Below, piece after piece: positions 1 to 10,964 of a stretch of DNA of 64,000 nt. Both the position numbers and the translations under genes were made by a program. This DNA comes from Channallabes apus (lineage: Eukaryota > Chordata > Actinopteri > Siluriformes > Clariidae). The stretch spans positions 53,126,718 through 53,190,717 of the forward strand of contig CM060107.1 of NCBI GenBank assembly GCA_030522415.1, given 5' to 3'. The notes under the pieces were generated by a model that worked only from the letters and a program-made list of their open reading frames with translations, had not been told where the DNA came from and made no database searches. Numbering within the stretch: the stretch's first letter is position 1; each line of letters begins with the position of its first letter.

Positions 1-418
1 GTTTTTTCAAAGCAGGAACTTCATAATGAGGTTTCAGATGAGTTTCACAAAATGAAGCTAAACACATCAGACAGGACTTGACGGCTTTGTGTTTTCTCCC
101 GGTGCAGAAATCACACTCCACATCTCCAGGTCCAGCGTAACAGTGAGCAGGAGAAGCAGCTTGGACTTCAGTCTTCTTCAGTTTCTCCACCACTTCAGCC
201 AGCATGTTGTTTCTGCGTAGAACAGGCCTTGGAGTGAAAGTGTCTCTGCACTGAGGACAGCTGTAGACACCCTTCTGATCCTCCTGATCCCAGCAGCCAT
301 TAATACACACCTTACAGAAACTGTGACCACAGGGGATAGTCACCGGATCCTTCAGGAGATCCAGACACACTGGACAGATGAACTGATCCTGATCTACTGA
401 AATACTGGCCTCAGCCAT
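1..418 (-). CDS. finTRIM gene A, first coding exon (RING + B-box), cut by window edge
   Basis: The start codon is at 418 and the frame stays open to base 1. The product begins MAEASISVDQDQFICPVCLD, then a C3HC4 RING with the usual PCGHSFC core, a linker, and the first B-box (ECDFC...C...C..H). It is nearly identical to the exon at 13619-13026, with one codon fewer in a lysine run (KK instead of KKK). TRIM RING proteins are E3 ubiquitin ligases; finTRIMs are a fish-expanded antiviral-type family. The remaining exons should lie to the left of the window. No break is visible in the part present, so it may be functional. Confidence 0.9.
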   Translation of the reverse strand, partial: MAEASISVDQDQFICPVCLDLLKDPVTIPCGHSFCKVCINGCWDQEDQKGVYSCPQCRDTFTPRPVLRRNNMLAEVVEKLKKTEVQAASPAHCYAGPGDVECDFCTGRKHKAVKSCLMCLASFCETHLKPHYEVPALKK

Positions 419-2209
419 TTTCCTGCATTAACACACTGAGGGAGAGACACAGTCTGAGTTTCGTTTTGTTCGACAAGAACTTCCTGGTTCTGTGTGTGTG
501 TAATATAGTGTGTGAGAGGAGGAGCTAGGAGGGGATGAATACACCTTTGTTAACCGTTTCATCTCACTTTAGACCATGAATATGTGGAGACGTTAATTAT
601 TCCTATCTACAAACACCTGAAGTAATGCTTTGGCCTTGTTAATAAATACATTTTACTTAGTTTATTTATAGATATTCATTAATGTATTTATTTATTTACT
701 TATGTTTTTTTTTCATTAAGTTTTTCTATTTTTCACTATTTTATCTCTCTCAGAGTGGATGCTTCCATCGTGTGTGTAGTGAAACCTGTAAAAGTGGAAA
801 AATGCTTTGATCAAATGTATTTAATAAGAAAACAAAAAATTTAAGTAACAGTTTTTTTATCTGTTCACATAATATTAACATTAGTAAAAGCAGCTAAACC
901 ATTATTTATTCAGTTTAAATTTTAAATAGTATTTAATAACTGTATTGGTACACTCTAAAGAGTAATTAATGGGACCTTTTGTCATTACTTAAATATATAT
1001 GTTGTTGTAAAATGAAAAATCAAGTTCATAAATACTGTTAGACTTTTTACTTTCAATTTTTATTTTATTGAGCTCAGGTGACACACAAATTATGCCTTTT
1101 GATTCAATATATAATCATGACTTGTCTGAGCCTAAAATGATCCGTTAATCAAAAAAATTATTTAATTTTAAGTTCTGTTGATGTAAAATACAACTTGATG
1201 ACGTGTAAACAGCCCACAGTTTCCCTCTTCTGCTCAAGCGGACCTGTCCAACACGTGTTCAAGGCTCATCCAGTGTTGTGGTCGTGTTGAATGGTAAGTA
1301 ATTTTATGCTTAATTACACATATTTGCATTAGCTTGGGATTCTGTTAGTGATAGCCTACTTCAAAAGAACGATGTAACATAGTATCTCTCCGAGTAGCGG
1401 GCGAGACGCTCCGGTTAGTTTTCCCCCGCGTTTGTGTGCACCGCAGGTCGGTTTTAACGTACATGGAGCCGCTAATTCAGCAATAGTGGATCATTGGGCA
1501 CTTGTTGTAACATCTAACACCAACGTTACTGTTATACAGACCATTGCAATTGTCTTATAATGCTAACGCAGGCTTCTGTAGTGTGTGAGTTCTAAAGTTG
1601 AAGCTAGACAAGCAAAGTTGATATCACTGCAGTGTTTGCTGTTAGTGAAGCAGTGATGGAAAAGTTTTATTATCGAAATGTGACATTTCTTTGTAAATGG
1701 AAGCATGTTTATGTTAACTGTTAGGTAACGCTAATGCTAGATGGAGCTTTACGCTTCTCAATGTACATTAACAGTGCCACTATCTTGCTAACGTTACGGG
1801 GTGAAGTTCAACCCCGGACCGAGCCCTAAAAGATGCCAGACATACGATCTGCTTCTTAAAAGTAAGTAATTTCATTTGTGTTGTTAAACTCACAATGAAT
1901 ATTTTTTTTTGTTTGCACTAAAATATCCATCCTCCATGAGCAAGTGCAGTCACCCTCAAAATTTCCAATAAATTTTCATGTTATAATTTATCTTATTTTT
2001 TAAATGTGAGCAGCATTAAAAAGCTTGCTTTAAGATTGGGCCCCGTCATAAAAAACACACTTTGGTACTGGTGGGCCACCAGGCATTACAAGTTTAAAAA
2101 CATTTATTTCCCGACCTACGTCTTCTGTTGCTTTGCTGTGTGCCTTGCAAGGACCAAAAACTCAAGCCTTCATCTTCTCCTGGTATCCTGGTGTCGTGGA
2201 CCATCAAGT
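419..2209. other. 5' flank of finTRIM A and upstream region of a zinc-finger gene copy
   Basis: Bases 419-932 are AT-rich and duplicate the flank of gene B (13620-14142). From about 1200 the DNA becomes more GC-rich, and GAATG followed by GTAAGT near 1290 could be the donor of a non-coding first exon for the plus-strand zinc-finger copy. No coding region is supported here. Confidence 0.4.
457..470 (-). promoter_or_regulatory. IRF/ISRE-like element upstream of finTRIM A
   Basis: Read on the minus strand, AACAAAACGAAACT fits the IRF core AANNGAAA. It lies about 40 bases upstream of the start codon and is repeated unchanged upstream of gene B. Interferon control is an inference from this motif and from the gene family. 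Confidence 0.5.
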
Positions 2210-3558
2210 ATGGATTGGCCTTGCAAAATCTGTAAATTTGCAACCTCTACTAAAGACGAGTTGTTGAAACATTATAGGTTACAGTACGTCATATCCCCGG
2301 TGTGCAACCTCTGCCATGTCCTTACCTAGATTGTTTTTGTTCATTTAAATCATGGGGTAGCCTGAAATCACATATATCAAGGAAACACTCAACTCACTCA
2401 ACAAGAGTGAGAACCTCTGAAATACTAAGTTTCTGTTGCCAGTTCTGTAATGTGGGAACATTTTCCACTGAGTATTTTGAACACCTTCGTCAACATTTGA
2501 AAAAGCAAGAAACTGTCTCCTGTGTTTTCAAAAATTGCAGTTTCAAAACTAATATTTATGGAACATTTGCTTCGCATAGAAATCGCAGCCATACTCCCAC
2601 TCATTAGATGAGTTTAAAGATGACGTTTTAAAGAGGTATGAAAACCCTTCGCAAACAGATCAGTGCAGTGATTTAGTTAATCAGGAGGGTGAACAGTCTG
2701 ATATTGATGAGTTTAGAGATGATGATGTAAAAGTACTGCCAAAGTTGATTGAAAGAAGCTTGGCTCATTTGATGTTGAAATTAGAGGGTTCCTTTCATGT
2801 TCCCGACCGATGCATTGATGAGCTTGTAGAGGAGTTGCATTTTATTTCTCATTCAGCCTCTGCTCCCATCATGAAAGATATTTTACAGTCTTGCTTGAAG
2901 AGACACAACTGTGAAATTGATGAAGCTATTGTGTCTGAAATGGTGAACGACATCTGTGGTGCTAACCCTATTAGCTCTGCCCTCCGTGATGGTGGTTATC
3001 TTTCCTCTGCCTTCAAAAGAAGAAAGTATTTTAATGAACACTTTTCTGTCGTGGAACTGATTGAGTATATTCTTAGTGGAGAGAGCCGCTTCCAGTATGT
3101 CCCCGTTCTAAAGTGTTTACTTCAGGTTCTTAGCAGGAATGATATACTAGACCTGATCTTGAGTGAGGCAGAAGCTCAGAGAACTGTGTACAAGTCATTT
3201 AATGATGGCACCTTTTACAAAACCAATGAGCTGATCTCAAAAAGTGACCTTTCAATTGCTCTCAATCTCTATGTGGATGACTTTGAGATTTGCAATCCTC
3301 TTGGTACATCCAGGAAAATCATAAAATCACATCTGTGTATTGGGTGTTAGCTGATGTCCTCTCATTGCTCAGATCTGAACTAAACTCAATCTTCTTAGCA
3401 ATTCTGTGCAGGGCTGAGGATGTGGAGAGATTTGGTTACAGTGTTGTGTTGGAACCACTGCTCAAAGATCTTGTGGTCTTAGAGGAGGAAGGACTGTATG
3501 TTCCTGCACTGGGCAGAAGAGTTAAAGGCACAGTGTTTAGTGTGGTTGCAGACAATCT
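2210..3558 (+). pseudogene. Broken copy of a multicopy fish C2H2 zinc-finger gene
   Basis: The copy starts at ATG 2210 (MDWPCKICKF...), with C2H2-type fingers around 2210-2330 and 2302-2600 (CQFC...HLRQH, CVFKNC...H). An acidic linker follows, then a long helical region (2604-3350) and a segment ending VVADNLGA at about 3558. I recognise this as a fish multicopy family of unknown role with a transposase-like middle. The reading frame changes at about 2300-2330, 2605 and 3300-3350, and the copy stops abruptly where SPRY-derived sequence of the opposite strand begins. It is a pseudogene truncated at its 3' end. Confidence 0.6.
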
Positions 3559-3567
3559 CGGTGCCGA

Positions 3568-3810
3568 TTGTTCTTTCCGGCTGATGACTTTATATGGGAC
3601 TGATATGAACACAGCACCGCTCCACTCCACCTCCCAGTAACAGTGTCCACACACACTCTCTTTACTCAACACCTGAATCTAGTAGTGAGATCTATCTGAA
3701 TAATCAGACTACTGCTGCTTTCTCACACTGTATCTCACCGCTCTGTTTTTCACAGACATAATGAGGTCACGATGTGCCGTGTTGGGATCCAAAGTCAGAT
3801 AACAGAAATT
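3568..3810 (-). pseudogene. SPRY (B30.2) exon relic of a dead finTRIM copy
   Basis: The sequence matches the first half of the B30.2 exon of gene B (8522 to about 8275). It includes the LDP motif region of PRY and the block SKESVCGHCYWEVEWSG. In-frame stops occur within the PRY part, and the SPRY half is missing because the zinc-finger copy abuts it at about 3565. The other exons of this copy are not found nearby. It is probably the leftover of a third tandem TRIM between genes A and B. Confidence 0.75.
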
Positions 3811-5207
3811 TAAAATAAAACGGAAAAACAAATTGAACAATATGAGGGGAGAAATGCCTTAGCATTAGCTAGAGAGGGGGTGACTGGGGTATTGGCCTAT
3901 AATAAAAAAATCCATATATTCAATATATTTAATGTACAGGGTGGGTGTAAAGTAACTATGTATTAAAAATAGGTAATGTCTATATTTCAAATTCAAATTT
4001 ATTGAAACAAATTGTACATGTACTTTATTACATAGGCAAATAAAAGAAAATATTTAAATCTCGGTCATTTGACTGCAATGGGGGGAAAAAAATAAAAATA
4101 AATACTCCACACTCGATCAAATTCCAGGACCCTCCCCAGATAGCAGAACAACATTGAATCATCGTTGAATCAACATTAAAGCATCAACCAACTTGTCATT
4201 GAATCAATGTTGAAATTTAAATGTTAAATGTTGATTTTTCATCAGGTTTGCACCTTGAAATAATGTTATTTCAATGATGAAAAATAGATCAAGATGGGCA
4301 TAAAATCAATGTTTGTTCAACTTAAATTCAATCACTTATTTTACATTGAATCAACATTGAAGCAATTATAGTTTAGTCTTGCTTTATGTACAGCAAGATT
4401 CTATGACATTAAATCATGTCCGTTTTGATTTACTTCTTTAAATCAGAGACCATGTAGGGCTGAAAAGCGTTTTTTTTTTTTTAAACAAAAAGTCAGTAAC
4501 TCAACATCCTTCAGTTTACATGTAAACATATTTATTTATTTATGCTCCATACCCATTTAAACAGGAAGTAACATCACAATTACAATAAAACAACTATATA
4601 ATAAAACACACTACAACTTACATACAAATTATTATAAACTGGATGACAAAATGACTTTTTAGAAGAGAACTATTAGAAGAGATTGTTAATTCTGAATTCA
4701 TAAAACAGAATCTAACTGCCAAGAGAAGAGACTGGAAAACCATAATATAAAAATGGCAGCCTGCCTCAGCAAAATTCAGTCAAATGCAAATAGAAACAAC
4801 CAAGTCAGAAACACAACAGATGACTGAAACATTATTCGTAAGTTAAAATGTATTTACTCAGCAAAACAGATAATAAGACATGAGTCTGAACTTATGGTTT
4901 TCCACCACGAGCAATTCCCCCCAGCCGTTCTGGGGCATAACGAAGCCATTTCTGAACTGTTGAAGCAAAGAAACTCTGTGGCCTCCTTTTCTTCAGCTTT
5001 CAGCTGTTGTTGTTGTAGGGCATCTAAAGAAGGAAAAACAAACAAAAACTTGGAGTGGTAGTTGTTTATGAATGACAGAAGGTGGGTCCTAAATTTTTGG
5101 AAATGTGACTTTTACAAATGTACAGATATGCAACATATGTTTTGAAATGTCCTACAATCTTCCATAGATACAATGCACACATTAGATTTTTTTTTTTTAT
5201 ATATATA
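3811..5207. other. Intergenic, repeat-rich
   Basis: Bases 4130-4350 hold a dispersed repeat made of many TTGAATCAA/TTGATTCAA-like words on both strands. On the minus strand, 5035 to 4898 follows a pyrimidine tract ending TTTAG and contains a short frame ending QKWLRYAPERLGG before a stop. It could be the last exon of an old transposase-like gene, which I do not recognise. Nothing else is seen. Confidence 0.35.
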
Positions 5208-5667
5208 CAGGTCCTTCTCAAAAAATTAGCATATTGTGATAAAGTTCATTATTTTCTGCCTTGATACAGCACTCTGGGAACAGCCTATTCGTTCAGAAAT
5301 TTCTTTCTGTGTCTTACCCTCTTGCTTGAGGGTGTCAATGATGGCCTTCTGGACAGCAGTCAGGTCGGCAGTCTTACCCATGATTGCGGTTTTGAGTAAT
5401 GAACCAGGCTGGGAGTTTTTAAAAGCCTCAGGAATCTTTTGCAGGTGTTTAGAGTTAATTAGTTGATTCAGATGATTAGGTTAATAGCTCGTTTAGAGAA
5501 CCTTTTCATGATATGCTAATTTTTTGAGATTTTGGGTTTTCATGAGCTGTATGCCACAATCATCAATATTAAAACAATAAAAGGCTTGAACTACTTCAGT
5601 TGTGTGTAATGAATCTAAAATATATGAAAGTCTAATGTTTATCAGTACATTACAGAAAATAATGAAC
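5208..5667 (-). mobile_element. Internally deleted Tc1/mariner element
   Basis: The left end reads CAGGTCCTTCTCAAAAAATT, a fish Tc1/mariner terminus. At about 5257 the terminal repeat jumps directly into the region encoding the start of the transposase on the minus strand (a helix-turn-helix segment), so most of the transposase is deleted. The right terminal repeat runs from about 5510 to 5667, then stops about 35 bases short of its expected end, joined to a zinc-finger gene copy. It is non-autonomous and truncated. Confidence 0.75.
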
Positions 5668-6167
5668 ACATCCATTTCTTCCGGACTGTAATCGTCAGTT
5701 TGCATATCACAACTTGTATTATTCCCATCACTAGTACTGGCTGGATTTGCAACTGAGTCAAGTAAAGTTTCATTAGAACAGTGTTTATGCTTTCTTGAGA
5801 CATGTGATGTGAATGTAGACTTGACTGTAAATTTTTGGTTACACCTTCTGAATGGGCATGTAACAGTCTTACCTTCGGTAATGTGCTGTTTCAGGTGTAA
5901 GATTAGGCCCCGGATATCCTCACACTTCGAGCTGCTAAAGTCAACGTGACACGTTAAATCATCTGTTTTATCCAGTTTAGTCTTATTTTTTCCAAATTTA
6001 TGACCTTATGTGTGACACTTGAACGCTGAAAACTTTGAAAAAACTCTTGTGCACTGAGGAAAACTGCACTTAAACGTTGCTTTAGGCAAAAAACTATGCA
6101 TCCGCATGTGCCTCACATGCGTAAAGGAATTGCTGCAGGTTTTATTGCAAATATTGCAAATGAACAT
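5668..6167 (-). pseudogene. Broken fish C2H2 zinc-finger copy
   Basis: The frame from ATG 6167 gives fingers CNICNKTCSNSFTHVRHMRMH, then C...C...H with an in-frame TAA after FKCHT, a CHVDF...HLKQH finger and CPFRRC...HVSRKH. It resembles the amino-terminal finger array of a multicopy fish family. The frame reads on into the transposon end at 5667 and stops at about 5493. With a stop inside the array and its 3' part replaced by a transposon it is unlikely to be functional. Confidence 0.6.
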
Positions 6168-7645
6168 TTTCTCCTGGAGTCAGCAAATATCAACGGCAAA
6201 ATAACCATGCTAGTTTAACACAAGCCTAAAAAATAAACTTACGTTGACTGGTAATCCAAACGAAGTTACTACATTGCTAATTCAGTACATAATACTCAAA
6301 CATCGATTTTATTAGATCGTTATTAGCAAATAATATAATAAAGGCTAGTACAGTGTAACAACGAAAATTATAAAATTGCATTTATCAAGCAAGGAGGAAA
6401 ACACCGGGCGGGAATGCTGTTTATCTCGACCAGTTCAGCTTCTGTCGATAAGTTTATAGTCGGGACAAATCTCAAAATTGTGACGTTCTAAAACTCTTCC
6501 TCCTTCGTTCTTCCACATTTATGTACACCAGGTGTAAAGATGAGGCTAGATTTGATGATCTTGCTCAGATTAAACCTGCAGGAATCTCTTCTAAGGAGTT
6601 GTGAGCGTCAGCAACAGCATCGGACACGTAGACTTAAAAAATACTGTTCTTTACCGTAGAATTAAACTGTAGTTTGCGGTTACAAGTTTGTTTCCAAAAA
6701 GGGTTTGCATTCACAGTATTCAACTGTATTTATGAATAACAGTGCCTTACTGTTGGAAAATCACCATTTTTTTACAGATATTTTTTATAGTGTGCTAATG
6801 TGCCTCATATTAAACACAACCCCAGTGATAATCTTGTTTGATTAATTGATTCCATCCTGTCTGTTTATTTGAATGTTGTTTAATCACATAAAGGTAAAAT
6901 ATCCAACCATTTTTCTCTATAATTAATCTATTAAAGTGTTGTTTAGTTTCTAATTAGACATACTGTATTGGCTTTATAGAAATATTTTTGACTCTCTAAC
7001 ATTTTCATATAAATGTGTAAGAAATAAGAGACATAAAATGCTTTCTGGGGATGTGAACGTCATCAAATGTTATTGTGGTAGTGTTTTATTATTGAACATT
7101 ATTGTTCAAAACTACAAAACATAAACGTGACCACAGTGCCCTCTAGTGGCAGTCCCTTACAACAGCTACTTGAAATGAACCAAAGATCACTATAAAAGTG
7201 TCTTAAATACATATTAAAGTTTAACTCTGAGTGTTTGTGTTTTTTATATTTTCTCTAAAGCTACTTGAAACACAGATAACTATCTCATGAGTGACCTCCG
7301 TCATAGACTTTTACTGCTGTACTGACTGTATGATATTTAATAACATTAATATTGGAATTTATAACAGCTGATCTTTGTGAGAACTAAACCACAGATTTTG
7401 ATTTATTACTGAATTCTTTTATTTTTCATTAATTTCCTAGTTACAATCATGACACATAAATATTACTCATACTAATACAAGTCTGTGTTTACACAGTGTT
7501 ACGTACATACAGTATAAAGATATTTCTTCTGAAGATTTAAAAATACACTGCATTACAAAAATTTACTTCTGATATTTTTTTAAAACCTTTTTTTTAAACA
7601 GAATAACAAAAAAAAAAAAAAAGGTATTTCCCATAATATTTTCAG

Positions 7646-7699
<54 letters not shown>

Positions 7700-7986
7700 T
7701 CAGTTTTCAATAATGTAAATATAAAGTTATTCTAAAGTGACGTCTGATGTGCCGAATCTCACCGCGGCTCTTCACACAGATACAACTTTATAATAATACA
7801 TTTAATACATTTAATAATACATCTGTTTATTTTTATTAAACTATATTCAGTGTTAATATTTACTCTTTAATTGTTGCTGTGTTAAATTACTGAGCTGTTT
7901 GTGCAGCTGGATTGTGTGTTAGTGAGACAGACGACTGAGCAACAATGTGACAATGTGCAGGAATTTTACACAAAACACTACACACT
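6168..7986. other. Intergenic, AT-rich
   Basis: There is no supported gene. Around 6640-6790 lies a stretch rich in ACTGT/ACAGT words, typical of dispersed fish repeats. A pure (TG)n run occupies 7647-7698. Bases 7700-7986 probably hold the 3' untranslated region of gene B. Confidence 0.4.
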
Positions 7987-8522
7987 TTATTCTGCATCAC
8001 ACAATCTCACAGTAGAGTCACATGACCAGTAGAACCAGAACCCAGCGTACAGAGGCTGCGTGAATGTGGTGTGGACTCTGTGGAGGAGCTTCATCGTGTC
8101 AGAGACGCTGTAGAAGGACAGAGTTCCTGCACTGTGATCCACATACACTCCTATTCTGGAGGATGATGGAGCTCTGAGATCAGTCTTAATGTTGTTGTGA
8201 TAGAAACAGAGAGAAGAAGAAGAACGACACCACAGACTCCAGGACGGATTGTTGCCTCCAAACACACACTCATAACCCTGTCCTTTCCTGCTGATGTCTT
8301 TATATGAGACTGATATGGACACACCCTCACCGCTCCACTCCACCTCCCAGTAACAGCGTCCACACACACTCTCCTTACACAACACCTGACACCAGGAGTC
8401 AAATCTCTCTGGATGATCAGAGTACTGCTGCTCTCTCTCACTGTATCTCACCGCTCGGTTCTTCTCAGACAGAATGAGTTTACGATGTGTCGTGTTGGGA
8501 TCCAGAGTCAGATAACAGAAAT
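7987..8522 (-). CDS. finTRIM B exon 6: PRY-SPRY (B30.2) domain
   Basis: The acceptor TTTTATTTTAG ends at 8523. The exon encodes PRY (LTLDPNT, the ILSEKNR and RYSER blocks) and then SPRY (GRCYWEVEWSG, IGVYVDHSAGTLSFYSVSD, PLYAGFWFY), ending in TAA at 7987-7989. These are the LDP, WEVE and LDYE-like motifs of B30.2 domains. A canonical AATAAA overlaps the stop codon, probably by chance. Confidence 0.92.
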
Positions 8523-8747
8523 CTAAAATAAAAGAGAAAAACAAACTGAACAATGTGAACATGTTGGGTTTAATTTACAGAATACTGTATATTCATGTGA
8601 AGAGTGAGACAGCTGTCTGTGTGCGCTGATATCTGAGGGAGAAATGTCTCAATGTTCATTCACAATTTTAATCTAAAGAAATAAAAAACTGTTATTTATT
8701 CCAATTTGTCAGTGTTGAGTGTTTTCTCCTTATGGAAGATATAGAAC

Positions 8748-8792
<45 letters not shown>

Positions 8793-8991
8793 GTGTTTGT
8801 GTGTGTGTGTGTGTGTGTGTAATATATGTTTCATGAAATCAAGCTGCTCTCTCTCTCACACACACACACACAAATAAACTAATAGTAATTAAATTTACAT
8901 TTTAAAATCACACAACATTCCTGCAAATCACTTTTCTGTATCTAATATTTTCTAACGTGTTTTAAAGAAAACGGTACTCTATAGACCTAAT

Positions 8992-9050
<59 letters not shown>

Positions 9051-9868
9051 ATTTCAGAAACTCTTCTCTGCTCTGTGTCTCTGGCGGTGAAAAGATCTGA
9101 ACTGCTGCAGCTTTGGAGAGAAAAATGGAAATGAAGACAAAAAGCCTCATCAGGTTGTAAAAGATGGAAACAGTTTAAAGTGATACAGTCAGTTTATTCA
9201 TTTTAAATCAGTATTTTAGTTCAAACTGTCTGCAGGAAGGTCAGCAGGAGCATTGCTAAGAAATAAGACTTGACAGAGCGAGTAAAGACGTCCATCATTG
9301 TGTTTCTCCAGCAGGAACGGCTCCTCTTACCATGTGGAGGGATTTTGTTGAATTCCTCCTCACAGAATTCCTCGAGTCTCTTCTTCAGATCTGAGAGAGA
9401 ATTCCTCACTCCATCAAATGAGAGATGTTGATGGACACTGATGCTGGAGGTCTGAAATGATGGTCTGTCTATTATAGGAGACTGACGTCCAGAAGCTAAA
9501 GCCTACAGAAAGCAGATTAAATGTAAAACACACTTGTGACATCAGAGGACATTCACTGTTCCTTTAACAGGAGGTGTTTTAGAGAGTGTGTGAGGAACAG
9601 CTGTGTGTGTAGATCAGACAGTGAGTGTTACCTGGAGGAACTGGATGTGATCGTGTGTGTGTGAAAGCTGCTCCAGCTCAGTGAGTCTCCTCTGAAGATC
9701 AGCAATCTCCTGCTCCAGTTGCTCCAGGAGTCGTTCAGCTCGACTCAGTTCAGTCTTCTCCTGATCTCTGATCAGCTCCGTCACCTCCGAGCGCTTTTTC
9801 TCCATGGAGCTGATCAGCTCAGTAAAGATCCTCTCACTGTCCTCCACTGCTGTCTGTGCACTCAGCTG

Positions 9869-9925
<57 letters not shown>

Positions 9926-10904
9926 ATTTAAAGCTCATCTATCATTCCCTCTCTTACTGCGACTCTAAATGTCTCCATGTTGTCCATGTTGTGTGTGTTT
10001 CTAGGAGCAGCTCTGTCTCTGCTCACTGCTCACCTTTATAGTGTTCACAGCCTGTTTCAGCTCCTCCACCTTCTTCTGCTTCTCCTGGATTCTCTGCTGG
10101 GATTTCATCTGCTCCTCCTTTAACTCACTCTGAGGACAGAACAGTTACATTCAGCTTTTTATAAAGTACTTACATAGTAAAATAATTCATTACATACAAA
10201 CATTCATATTTCTCAGAGCTGTGAATGTTTTGTGTGTGTGTCTGTTTTGTGTCCAGTTTATAAATGTATGTATGTAATAAAGTTTTTCATGCCACAGTAA
10301 AAGGAGTTACGGTGAGTATAACACCTATGTGGGTTAACATGTCGTGCTGTGTTGTTAGTTTACATTACACTGATTAACACAGAACAGATGATTTTACAGT
10401 TTCACACTATAATGTCTGTAGCCTGATGCAGAACCATAACAACATAACGTTTAGTTAACTTTCACTGAGGCGTCACCATAAAGGTTTTCTGTGATTGTAT
10501 TGAGGTCCAGCACTGTATCAGGGGAACTTCCAGTGATAACTTCAAATACATTATGCTGTTATTTTGGCTCTTTTGTGATACAGTATATTAAGTCTCTCTC
10601 AAACATAATTCATTCCAGAAGCAGCTCGTACATCAAAACACTCATAAATCAAAGCGAATGTCCCCATAATAAATAATGAAAACTCTGATTATTTATTCCA
10701 CTATTCCACAATGCAAAAATATATATGTATTAAAATAATTAATACAAATTATGAAGTAAAATTTAAACAAATTAACCTGCATTTTACTTTTGAATAGAAT
10801 CACAATGGAGCAGTGTTTCCTTTAGAGTGTGTGTGTGTGTGTGCATGTATGTGCATGTGTCTGAAGTCGAGAGTGGGAGGGAAGAGGCAGAGTGTCTAAT
10901 GACG

Positions 10905-10964
<60 letters not shown>

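Noticed and set aside
8962..9150. Frames rich in His-Thr repeats (also at 9719, 9856, 14163-14473, 33891)
   Set aside because: They are translations of (CA)n/(GT)n microsatellites.
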